This document shows positions 53,402 to 61,752 of a DNA stretch of 64,000 bases, piece by piece. Origin of the DNA: Lachnospiraceae bacterium UBA4338. GTDB lineage: Bacteria > Bacillota > Clostridia > Lachnospirales > Lachnospiraceae. Both the position numbers and the translations under genes were made by a program. The notes beneath the pieces are model-generated. The model saw only the letters and a program-made list of their open reading frames with translations. It had not been told where the DNA came from and searched no databases. The DNA is taken from contig DGTK01000016.1 in the NCBI GenBank assembly GCA_002393735.1, forward strand, positions 95,522 to 159,521, in the 5' to 3' direction. Numbering within the stretch: the stretch's first letter is position 1; each line of letters begins with the position of its first letter.

Positions 53402-54016
53402 ATGAATAAACTTATTGAAGATGATGTTATTTATCTTAGAAATATAGAGGATGCGGATACATCTATGGTTGTTTCGTGGAGAAACAGCGAAGGCGTGCGT
53501 TCTCATTTTATCTATCAGAAAGAACTTACTGAAGATGACCACAGGAACTGGCTTGAGACCAATGTATATACACATAAATGCGAGCAGTGCATTATATGCA
53601 TTAAGTCGTCTGCAATAGACAGTGGTCTTGTTGAGGCAAATCCGGAAGTGCTTGAATATCTTTCCAATGAAACGGATGGAGATGAGGGCTATCCTGTTGG
53701 TTCTGTATATATAAGAGACATTGACAGGAATCACCGAAAAGGTGAATATGGAATCTTTATTGGTGAAGGAGATTTCAGGGGAGCCGGCATAGGCAGCAGG
53801 GCATGTAAGCTTATGTGTGAGTATGCTTTTAAGAGTCTTGATCTTCATAAACTGATGCTGAGAGTTCATGCTGATAATGAGAGGGCAATTAAGAGTTATG
53901 CCAGGGCAGGTTTTGAAAAAGAAGCATATTTAAAAGATGATGTTTTTGTAAATGGCAAATATACAGATATAGTATTGATGGGACTTATAAATCCTACGGA
54001 GGTAAATAATGGCTGA
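53402..54016 (+). CDS. GNAT acetyltransferase, probable amino-sugar N-acetyltransferase
   Basis: The 204-residue GNAT protein has the acetyl-CoA-binding pattern GDFRGAGIGSRACKL (here R-G-A-G-I-G-S) at about 125-135 and the final LHKLMLRVHADNERAIKSYARAGF, as in RimJ/PseH-type enzymes. A ~35-residue Cys- and acid-rich insert sits around residues 55-90 and includes TNVYTHKCEQC. Placed after the aminotransferase, it is the natural candidate for acetylating the 4-amino group. AGAGG lies 6 nt before the ATG. Confidence 0.8.
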   Translation: MNKLIEDDVIYLRNIEDADTSMVVSWRNSEGVRSHFIYQKELTEDDHRNWLETNVYTHKCEQCIICIKSSAIDSGLVEANPEVLEYLSNETDGDEGYPVGSVYIRDIDRNHRKGEYGIFIGEGDFRGAGIGSRACKLMCEYAFKSLDLHKLMLRVHADNERAIKSYARAGFEKEAYLKDDVFVNGKYTDIVLMGLINPTEVNNG

Positions 54017-54962
54017 GACTAAAGATATATCTTTTGTTATTCCATGTTACAGGTCTGAACAGACCATAGGTAGTGTGGTGGCAGAGATTAATACAGTTAT
54101 GACAGAAGTGGTTAAGAAGACATACGAGATTATTCTGGTTAATGATTCTTCCCCTGATAATACTTTTGAAACCATTCGTTCACTGGCTGATAACAGCGAC
54201 AATATTATTGGTATTAATCTGGCCAAAAATTTCGGTCAGCATGCAGCGCTTATGGCAGGAATGAGAACTTCAAGGGGTGATATCGTTGTCTGCCTTGATG
54301 ACGACGGACAGACGCCTGCAAATGAGGTATATAAGCTTCTGGATAAACTGGATGAAGGATATGATGTTTGTTATGCTTCATACGGTCATAAACAACATAA
54401 TGGATTCAGGAATTTTGGCAGCAAGGTTAATGAACTTATGACCAGAATAATGCTGGGTAAACCGAAGGAATTATATATATCAAGTTATTTTGCCGCTAAG
54501 AGATTTATTGTGGATGACATGTTAAGATATGAACAGCCTTATGCATATGTAATCGGTCTTGTATTAAGGGCAACCAGAAATATTGCTAATGTGCCGGTTA
54601 ATCACAGAGCAAGGGAAATAGGTAATTCCGGATATACTTTAAAGAAACTTTTGGGCCTTTGGTTTAACGGTTTTACAGCATTCTCCATTAAGCCTCTTAG
54701 AATTGCCACATTTATAGGTGGATTAACAGCCTGCACAGGATTCTTATATGGATTATATACAATCATTAAAAAACTTATTTTGATGGATTCAGTTCAGGCA
54801 GGATACTCGGCAACAATGTCAGTTCTTGTTTTCGTAGGCGGAATGATAATGCTTATGCTGGGTATGATTGGTGAATATGTGGGAAGAATGTATATCTGTA
54901 TGAATAATTCTCCTCAGTATGTAATAAAAGAAGTTGTTGGTGCGAAGAATAAGTTAGCCTGA
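54009..54962 (+). CDS. Polyprenyl-phosphate aminosugar/sugar synthase, ArnC/GtrB-like
   Basis: The 317-residue protein is a third DPM1-type GT2 enzyme: FVIPCYRSEQTIGSVV, VNDSSPDNT, NFGQHAALMAGM, CLDDDGQTP, and two C-terminal membrane segments (about 232-255, 268-292). The QH in place of the GtrB KE suggests the ArnC side of the family. It starts 8 nt inside the GNAT gene with GGAGG about 8 nt before the ATG. With the aminotransferase and GNAT it forms a plausible amino-sugar-on-lipid module. It is the last gene of the operon. Confidence 0.85.
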   Translation: MAETKDISFVIPCYRSEQTIGSVVAEINTVMTEVVKKTYEIILVNDSSPDNTFETIRSLADNSDNIIGINLAKNFGQHAALMAGMRTSRGDIVVCLDDDGQTPANEVYKLLDKLDEGYDVCYASYGHKQHNGFRNFGSKVNELMTRIMLGKPKELYISSYFAAKRFIVDDMLRYEQPYAYVIGLVLRATRNIANVPVNHRAREIGNSGYTLKKLLGLWFNGFTAFSIKPLRIATFIGGLTACTGFLYGLYTIIKKLILMDSVQAGYSATMSVLVFVGGMIMLMLGMIGEYVGRMYICMNNSPQYVIKEVVGAKNKLA

Positions 54963-54979
54963 CAATTAGGTAAGGTTGG

Positions 54980-55007
54980 TTTACAAATATTGGATTTGTG
55001 ATATAAT
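54980..55007 (+). promoter_or_regulatory. Sigma-A promoter, extended -10, for the GGDEF-EAL gene
   Basis: TTTACA (54980-54985) and TATAAT (55002-55007) are separated by 16 nt, and TG at 54999-55000 makes an extended -10. It lies 60 nt before the start codon. The sequence TTGTGATATAAT closely repeats the one at 29935-29946. Confidence 0.65.
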
Positions 55008-55067
55008 TTAAGTATCTGTGATAATAGATATATTGGGGTTATTATTTTTAGTAATCAGGGGTTATAA

Positions 55068-58000
55068 ATGAGAAAAGTCATCGGCTATTTTGTGAGCGAG
55101 CTGACTAATCTGTGCGCGACAGAAAAGCTTAATTCTATAATTGAACATGCTAAAAAATATGACATGCAGGTCGTAAGTATTTACCTTGGCTTTGATTGGG
55201 GCATAGCTTCCGAGAAGTGGAAGTTTATGTTCTTTGAGAAACTTAAAGGCAGTACTTTTGATGCATTTATTATTGATGCAGAACAGTTATCTTATTTTGA
55301 TAATATCCAGAAAATAATTGAAGATTATTGCGAAAAGCCTTGCATATGCATTGACGGATACTATCCGGGGTGCAGCTCAGTTTATTATGATGATGAGAAG
55401 GCTCTTATTACTGCGCTTGAAAGAATGTATGAAAAAAAGGGCGCAAGAAAGTTTGGTCTTGTTGCAACCATAGACGATCCAAAACTTTCAAGATTGAGTG
55501 ATATCTATGGGGATTTCTTAGAGAGTCATAATATTGAAAGAAATCCTGAATATGATATCTTTGGCAAGTTCTCCAAGGGCCAGGAAATGTATAAACTGGA
55601 TCCTCTTTTTAAGGGAGAACTTGATGTGGTTATCACCATAGATGAAAGATGCGGATACTGGATTAGGGACCTTCTGGATGAACATTGCCCTAAGGATGGT
55701 AAAAGGGCAGTTGTATGTGGTCTTAATGGCTGTGCTGATTACTATTACTATGAAAATGATGATGTCTATTATACATTTTTCAGAGATTCCAACAGGCTGG
55801 CTGAAGAGTGTATAAATATGCTTTTAAAACTTTTTGAGGATCCTACTCAGAAATTGTTTACCAAACTGGATTATATTCCTTGTGATGAAGCTAAGGCTTC
55901 TGCCAGACAGCCACTTGAAGAAGTGTCTCATGAACTTTATGTATCTAATGAAACAAATGTTGCATATGACAAGAGACAGTTTAAGATGATTGAGAATATG
56001 TTTAAGACAGAAGAAGGCGAGATGGGGGATGTTATTACCGAATATCTTCCTAAACACTCAATGCTTGTTTTCAAGGAGGCTTTTGTTAATAACATATTTG
56101 AGGCTGATCTTGATATCCCTGGAGATAATAGTTATTACGTAATAGCTGACAGAACGGCTCTTAATCTTCAGAAAAAGATGGTTAATACTGATGATTTAAG
56201 GAAGTATCTGCTTGAAAAAGCAACTGTGGATATGGCAGTTAATATCCTTCCGCTTTATTATTTGAATTCCTATTATGGATTCTTTTTATATGCAGATTAT
56301 GTAAATGGCAGACAATTGCAGCTTCTTGAAAGATTTGCAATGAGTATTGCTTCATATATTGGATTCTATATTTACAACAAGAAACTGCAGTTTGCCAATA
56401 TGCAGCTTTCAACAGCCAATAAGGGTATGCGTCAGCTTCAGGTACGTGATGCCATGACAGGTATGTATAATAACCGTGGCTTTGTTAATGAACTTAATAA
56501 TCTTAAGGAACACTGCCTGATTACAGGTGAGAATATAACACTTATCTGCCTTGATTTAGACAGACTTAAGAATATTAATGAGATATATGGTCACTCGGAA
56601 GGGGACGTTGCCATTCAGAATCTTGCAAGAATCATTACTGATTCAATCTCTTCCGAAGACAAGTGCGCAAGACTTGGCAGTGATGAATTTGTTATAGCAA
56701 TTCACAGTATGACTGATGGTGAAAGAGCAGCAGATAATGTTATTTCTGCCATTAAAACAAGAGTGGATAATTATAATGTTATTTCAGGCAAGGACTATTC
56801 ACTGGTTGTAAACTTTAATTCATATATGGTGATTCCTTATGAAGATACTGTAATGAGTGATGCGCTGGATTCGGCATTAAGTTCCAAGAGAATCAACAAA
56901 CTTAATAAGAGAAGAGCTTTACCGAGTGAAACTGAAGAAAATGGTGAAATGGTTGATCCGCTTGAAGCAATTAAGGTTAAGGATATTATTGACGGCAATA
57001 AGTTCAGATATGCATTCCAGCCTATTGTTGATGCCAAGAGTGGAAAGATTTATGCATATGAAGCATTAATGAGGTCTGATACCAAAGATCCGATTATGCC
57101 GGCAGTTATTCTTAAATACGCTACCAAAGAGAATCGTCTTTATGACATTGAAAGAGCTACATTCTTTAATGTGCTTGAAAATGTTAAGACCAAAGCCAGT
57201 CAGTTTAAAGACCGTAAGGTATTTCTTAATTCAATTCCTGGCTTCCAGATTGACCAGGTTGACTATGATAAGCTTAGGATGACTTATCGTGATGAGTTTA
57301 AGAATGTTGTTGTGGAAATTACTGAACAGAATGAACTTATGGATGATGACCTTGATCTTATGCTCCAAAGAAGTACCGAGGATGGTTTCGGACTGGCAGT
57401 AGATGATTATGGCTGCGGTTATTCCAATACTGCAAGTCTGCTTCGTTATCTTCCTAACTGTGTAAAGATTGACCGTATGCTTATTTCGGAGATTCAGGAA
57501 GACCCGAGAAAGCAGCATTTTGTAAAGAGCATCATTGATTTTGCCCATGATAATAATTTCCTGGCTCTGGCTGAAGGCGTGGAGACGGCTGAAGAATTAA
57601 GAGCGGTTATATATATGAATGTAGACCTTATCCAGGGTTATTATACAGCCAGACCTTCATTTGATATCATTGATGAGATTCCGGAGAAGATTAAGGATGA
57701 AATCATAAGATTTAACAGCGGTCAGAGCGGTAAGGCATTCAAGAAGACTTATATAGCATCCAAAGAGAGTGAACTTTCATTAACTCATCTTGCGGTTGCC
57801 AATTATACAGGTATTATTATTGCCAACAGTGAACTTACAATTGCCGGCAATCCTGATTTCCCAGCAGCATTAAGACTTATGCTTAAGGATCACTCCAAGT
57901 GTGTACTGACTCTTAATAATGTTAAAATTGAATCCGATGGTGAGAAACCATGTCTGGATTTAGGAGAGAATACCAGTCTTGTCCTGAAACTTGAAGGAAA

Positions 58001-58787
58001 TAATGTCTTCACAGGCGGTGGAATAAGAGTTCCTGCATCTTCATCAATTCACATTATAGGAGAAGGCAACCTGCAGATTAACAACAGCAGCCAGAACCAC
58101 TATGGTATCGGTTCGGGCTTAAAAGAAACCTTTGGCAAAATCACCTCCGACATGTCCGGTGAACTTACTGTAAATGTTGAGGGAGAATCCGGTATATGCG
58201 TAGGTGGTGGAATTGCAGAAAGCGGCAGTCTGATTGCGCTTAAGGGTGGAAGACTTCGCTTCAACTGTAATACAATTAACGGAATTGGTGTTGGTTCTGT
58301 AAATGGAAATGTAAATATTGATATTAGCTATTGTGATATAGGTGTAGATGTTAATTCCACAAATGGTATTGGAATTGGAAGCGTTAATTCGAACGCAGAT
58401 GTTAAGATGTCTTATCTTAAGGCAGTTGTGGAACTTACCGGCAGCATTCTTAACGGATTAGGAACCAAGTCGGGCGGAGATTTTAAATTAAGTATTATTT
58501 CCGCCAATGTCAGAGTCCATATAGACGGACAAAAGGTTGTTTATATGGGTAGTATATCAGGTGGTGCAAAAGTTTATGGAGAAAGTTCGAGAATTGAACT
58601 TAATGGATCAGGTTCTGAAGTTGTGGGCATTGGCTCTCTTGAGTCCAAGGGTGAGATTAAATTCATGAAGGTAGGATTCTACTATTCACTCGTTTCAGAC
58701 AATGCAGTACTGCTTGGCGCCGAAGACAAGAATGTTTCAATTGATGGCGGTGGCATAGAAATGCTTGAAAAAATAGCGAATCTCTGA
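55068..58787 (+). CDS. Cytosolic sensor-GGDEF-EAL protein with a beta-helix-like C-terminus
   Basis: The 1239-residue protein has no signal peptide or membrane segment. Residues 1-285 are a periplasmic-binding-protein type 1 (LacI-type) sensor fold. Residues about 300-445 look GAF-like. A GGDEF domain follows with GSDEF at 537-541, a common functional variant of GGDEF. An EAL domain carries E665-A-L-M-R, DDYGCG at 779, VKID and AEGVET. Residues about 905-1239 are a Gly-rich repeat region with turns such as NGIGVGSVNG and NGIGIGSVNS roughly every 25-30 residues, resembling a right-handed beta-helix. It could make and break c-di-GMP in response to a small ligand. The tail is normally seen on secreted proteins, so its use here is unusual. 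Confidence 0.8.
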   Translation: MRKVIGYFVSELTNLCATEKLNSIIEHAKKYDMQVVSIYLGFDWGIASEKWKFMFFEKLKGSTFDAFIIDAEQLSYFDNIQKIIEDYCEKPCICIDGYYPGCSSVYYDDEKALITALERMYEKKGARKFGLVATIDDPKLSRLSDIYGDFLESHNIERNPEYDIFGKFSKGQEMYKLDPLFKGELDVVITIDERCGYWIRDLLDEHCPKDGKRAVVCGLNGCADYYYYENDDVYYTFFRDSNRLAEECINMLLKLFEDPTQKLFTKLDYIPCDEAKASARQPLEEVSHELYVSNETNVAYDKRQFKMIENMFKTEEGEMGDVITEYLPKHSMLVFKEAFVNNIFEADLDIPGDNSYYVIADRTALNLQKKMVNTDDLRKYLLEKATVDMAVNILPLYYLNSYYGFFLYADYVNGRQLQLLERFAMSIASYIGFYIYNKKLQFANMQLSTANKGMRQLQVRDAMTGMYNNRGFVNELNNLKEHCLITGENITLICLDLDRLKNINEIYGHSEGDVAIQNLARIITDSISSEDKCARLGSDEFVIAIHSMTDGERAADNVISAIKTRVDNYNVISGKDYSLVVNFNSYMVIPYEDTVMSDALDSALSSKRINKLNKRRALPSETEENGEMVDPLEAIKVKDIIDGNKFRYAFQPIVDAKSGKIYAYEALMRSDTKDPIMPAVILKYATKENRLYDIERATFFNVLENVKTKASQFKDRKVFLNSIPGFQIDQVDYDKLRMTYRDEFKNVVVEITEQNELMDDDLDLMLQRSTEDGFGLAVDDYGCGYSNTASLLRYLPNCVKIDRMLISEIQEDPRKQHFVKSIIDFAHDNNFLALAEGVETAEELRAVIYMNVDLIQGYYTARPSFDIIDEIPEKIKDEIIRFNSGQSGKAFKKTYIASKESELSLTHLAVANYTGIIIANSELTIAGNPDFPAALRLMLKDHSKCVLTLNNVKIESDGEKPCLDLGENTSLVLKLEGNNVFTGGGIRVPASSSIHIIGEGNLQINNSSQNHYGIGSGLKETFGKITSDMSGELTVNVEGESGICVGGGIAESGSLIALKGGRLRFNCNTINGIGVGSVNGNVNIDISYCDIGVDVNSTNGIGIGSVNSNADVKMSYLKAVVELTGSILNGLGTKSGGDFKLSIISANVRVHIDGQKVVYMGSISGGAKVYGESSRIELNGSGSEVVGIGSLESKGEIKFMKVGFYYSLVSDNAVLLGAEDKNVSIDGGGIEMLEKIANL

Positions 58788-58789
58788 AA

Positions 58790-59533
58790 CTAACGGTAAT
58801 CCGCCTTAATCATTGTAAGACCCATGGCCGGAGCTGTTGCTCCGGCTTTTTTACGGTCTTTATCCTGCAATAATTCAAGCATATTTTCAGGGCTTCTTTT
58901 ATGGTAGCCAACTTCCAGTAAAGTTCCTGTAAGTATTCTGACCATGTGCTGCAAAAAGCCGCTTCCGTGATATGTAAAATATATATAATTTCCTTTTTCT
59001 TCAATATTAATCATATCCACGTTTCTGACAGTTGATTTTTTCATTTTTGGATTGGAACAAAATGCCTTAAAATCATGCTCCCCAACAAGATAGGATGCAG
59101 CCTTTTTCATGGCATCAACATCCGGTTTTTCATCAAGTAAATATAAATATTTTCTGTCAAAAACCGGCTTTGGAGGATATACATAACAGGTATAAAGATA
59201 GGTTTTGCCTGTTGCATTATAACGGCTGTGGAATCTGTCCCCTGCAATCTGAACCTGATTTATTGAAATATCGATTGGAAGATAGTGATTCATGTAATCC
59301 ATGATTTCTTCAGGTGTCATTGTGGTATTTAAAAAAGCATTGGCAGTCATTTCCTTAGCGTGAACCCCTGCATCAGTTCTGCCTGCGCCAATAACTTCCA
59401 CTTCTTCGTTAGTCATTGCTGAGAGTACATTCTCTAATTTACCCTGAATTGTCATATCAGTATTAGGCTGATGTTCCCAGCCATAGTATCTTGAACCGTC
59501 ATAACTTATTTTGAATCTGTAGTTAGTTTTCAT
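58790..59533 (-). CDS. truA: tRNA pseudouridine synthase A
   Basis: TruA converts uridines 38-40 of tRNA anticodon arms to pseudouridine. I set the start at ATG 59533 (247 residues), with AAGGAAG just upstream; the longer reading adds 37 residues unlike the family. The sequence begins YRFKISYDGSRYYGWEHQP and contains the catalytic Asp in GAGRTDAGVHA, then FHSRYNATGKTYLY and the C-terminal FLQHMVRILTGTLLEVG. All match the short bacterial TruA. It lies on the minus strand, 3 nt from the end of the GGDEF-EAL gene. Confidence 0.95.
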   Translation of the reverse strand: MKTNYRFKISYDGSRYYGWEHQPNTDMTIQGKLENVLSAMTNEEVEVIGAGRTDAGVHAKEMTANAFLNTTMTPEEIMDYMNHYLPIDISINQVQIAGDRFHSRYNATGKTYLYTCYVYPPKPVFDRKYLYLLDEKPDVDAMKKAASYLVGEHDFKAFCSNPKMKKSTVRNVDMINIEEKGNYIYFTYHGSGFLQHMVRILTGTLLEVGYHKRSPENMLELLQDKDRKKAGATAPAMGLTMIKADYR

Positions 59534-59620
59534 ATTCTTCCTTAGCCTAATATATAGATTATTTGCGAAAATTACTTTACCATCCGAATATAATGGGTTA
59601 AAATAATTATAAAGTTTGTG

Positions 59621-59656
59621 AAGGCATGAGGTCAAGGAAGACATGCCTTACTTTTT
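59621..59656 (+). terminator. Terminator-like hairpin in the leader of the MBL-fold gene
   Basis: AAGGCATG (59621-59628) pairs perfectly with CATGCCTT (59642-59649) around a 13-nt loop and is followed by ACTTTTTG. It stands 18 nt before the start codon, downstream of a plausible promoter (TTTACC 59576-59581, TAAAAT 59599-59604). It may act as an attenuator of that gene. Confidence 0.6.
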
Positions 59657-59674
59657 GCGCAATGAAGGGTAGTT

Positions 59675-60718
59675 ATGAAAATAATCACACTATGTGAGGA
59701 CAGAGTTCCACACAGTAGTAATCTAAAAGTAGAAAGAGGCATGTCTCTTTATATTGAGGCGGATGGTTTCAGACTATTATTCGATACAGGTTCGAGCGGT
59801 CTTTTCATGGAGAATGCAAAGATGCTTGGTGTTCCGCTTGATAAGGTGGATGGTGTTATAATAAGTCATGGTCATTATGATCACGCCAATGGACTTGTAC
59901 CTTATAAGAAGGAATATCCGGAAGTGCCTTTTTATATTCATAAAGATGCTTTGGAAACATATCTTCATTATTATCCGAAAGGATATAAGTTTAAGTATGC
60001 CGGAGCCGTTATTCCAAGAGATTCATATTCAAAGATAAGCATTGATCCTGCAATTAAAGATCTTCCAAAGAAAGTCATAGTGGAAGGAAATGTATGTCTT
60101 TTTAACGGCATAAGAGAAAAAGGAGACAAACTCTGGGCAGGTGATGGAACTTTAACCATCAGGAAACTTGATGCTGATAATTATATAAATATAATTACCG
60201 ATTTAGGTGGCAGTTATAAGAGAAATAAAAAGAACGAAGGTCTGGTTAGACTAATAAGCGACAATGTAGATGTCGACAAGGACCTGACAGTTAATGAGAA
60301 TACCGGACTTGGCGTATTCCCTGAGGATGTTAAGGTAGAAACCAGGGAGGATGATTTTAGCCACGAGATGGCCTTAAGTGTGTGTGAAAATGGTGTCAGG
60401 GCTTTAATAGTTGGCTGCTCGCATAATGGCATAGTAAATACCCTTAAAAGATATAAAAGCATATATGCCTGCTATCCTAATATTGTTGTAGGTGGTTTTC
60501 ATTTAAGCAATGATTTTACCACAAAGGAAGATATTGAGGAAATAAGGGAAATTGGAGAATTCCTAAAGAGCACCGGGGCGCTTGTTTACACAGGCCACTG
60601 CACCACAAGATCAGTAACAAAGGAACTTAAGAAGGTTTGTGGTGAAATGGTGAAGGAGTTCAGCCTTGGGCAGATAATAATGGTTCCGGGGAAATCATTT
60701 TGGAGAATAAATCAGTAA
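59675..60718 (+). CDS. Metallo-beta-lactamase-fold hydrolase (COG1237-like)
   Basis: The 347-residue protein carries the metal-binding motif H65-G-H67-Y-D69-H70 and the later GCSHNGIVNTL, VVGGFHLSND and TGHCTTRS motifs of the COG1237 branch. These are metal-dependent hydrolases of unclear substrate, often annotated near methanopterin or folate metabolism. The middle of the protein (about 115-215) is an insert of over 100 residues with Lys/Asp-rich sequence. There is no signal peptide. The ribosome binding site GAAGGGT is close to the ATG. A terminator-like hairpin precedes it. Confidence 0.85.
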   Translation: MKIITLCEDRVPHSSNLKVERGMSLYIEADGFRLLFDTGSSGLFMENAKMLGVPLDKVDGVIISHGHYDHANGLVPYKKEYPEVPFYIHKDALETYLHYYPKGYKFKYAGAVIPRDSYSKISIDPAIKDLPKKVIVEGNVCLFNGIREKGDKLWAGDGTLTIRKLDADNYINIITDLGGSYKRNKKNEGLVRLISDNVDVDKDLTVNENTGLGVFPEDVKVETREDDFSHEMALSVCENGVRALIVGCSHNGIVNTLKRYKSIYACYPNIVVGGFHLSNDFTTKEDIEEIREIGEFLKSTGALVYTGHCTTRSVTKELKKVCGEMVKEFSLGQIIMVPGKSFWRINQ

Positions 60719-60760
60719 ATATTCAATCAGTAAATATAAAGATAAACAGAGGACGAAACA

Positions 60761-61750
60761 ATGTTAAATGACAAAACAATTCTTGTAACAGGCGGCACAG
60801 GCAGTTTTGGTAAGGCTTTTACCAAATATGTATTAACTCATTATAATCCTAAGAAGATTATTATTTATTCACGTGATGAGTTTAAACAGTTTAATATGGC
60901 CAATGATTTTAAGGAATATAAGGATAAACTCAGATTCTTCATTGGTGATGTCAGGGATTATTCAAGATTATTAAGAGCTTTTGACGGAGTTGATTATGTG
61001 GTGCATGCTGCTGCAATGAAGCAGGTTCCTGCATGTGAATATAACCCAAATGAGGCTATTAAGACCAACATTAACGGTGCTACAAATATTATTGAGGCAG
61101 CGCTTGACAGAGGTGTAAAAAAGGTTGTAGCCCTTTCAACAGACAAGGCAGTAAATCCGGTTAACCTTTATGGTGGTACAAAGCTTGTTTCAGATAAACT
61201 TTTTATTGCAGCCAATGCTTACGCAGGTGCCAAGGAAACATGCTTCTCCATAGTAAGATATGGTAATGTTGCAGGAAGCCGTGGTTCTGTTATTCCATTC
61301 TTTAAGAATCTGATTGATAAAGGTGAGACTTCACTGCCTATAACTGATCCCCGAATGACAAGATTCTGGATCAGTCTTGATGAAGGCGTGGCTCTGGTTA
61401 TTAAGGCTTTGGAAGAATCCAAGGGTGGCGAGACATTTATTTCCAAAATCCCTTCATTCAAAATCACCGACCTTGCAGAAGCAATGCTTCCTGGATGTGA
61501 TAAGCCTAATGTAGGTATTCGTGAAGGTGAAAAACTTCATGAGATTATGATTACAGTGGAAGATTCCATGTTTACCTATGAATATGACAAGCATTATATT
61601 GTTTATCCGCAGATGGTATGGGATGAAAAGAAGAGAGCTATCCCTACAGGCAGGAAAGTGGAGGATGGATTCTCATATTCATCAGGTAATAATACAGAGT
61701 GGTTAAGCGTAGAAGATATCAGGGCATTACTTAAAGAGATGGGGATGTAA
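60761..61750 (+). CDS. pseB: UDP-N-acetylglucosamine 4,6-dehydratase (inverting), PseB-like
   Basis: PseB converts UDP-GlcNAc to UDP-2-acetamido-2,6-dideoxy-L-arabino-hexos-4-ulose, the first step to pseudaminic acid and related sugars. The 329-residue protein has the nucleotide loop GGTGSFG at 11-17, SRDEFKQFNMANDF, HAAAMKQVPACEYNP, STDKAVNPVNLYGGTK with the active-site Lys/Tyr region, and SRGSVIPFFK. No further pse genes are visible; the path may continue beyond the window. GAGGACGAAACA precedes the ATG. Confidence 0.92.
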   Translation: MLNDKTILVTGGTGSFGKAFTKYVLTHYNPKKIIIYSRDEFKQFNMANDFKEYKDKLRFFIGDVRDYSRLLRAFDGVDYVVHAAAMKQVPACEYNPNEAIKTNINGATNIIEAALDRGVKKVVALSTDKAVNPVNLYGGTKLVSDKLFIAANAYAGAKETCFSIVRYGNVAGSRGSVIPFFKNLIDKGETSLPITDPRMTRFWISLDEGVALVIKALEESKGGETFISKIPSFKITDLAEAMLPGCDKPNVGIREGEKLHEIMITVEDSMFTYEYDKHYIVYPQMVWDEKKRAIPTGRKVEDGFSYSSGNNTEWLSVEDIRALLKEMGM

Positions 61751-61752
61751 TA

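Noticed and set aside
59534..59644. N-terminal extension of truA
   Set aside because: The extra 37 residues do not resemble TruA, and ATG 59533 has AAGGAAG at the right distance.
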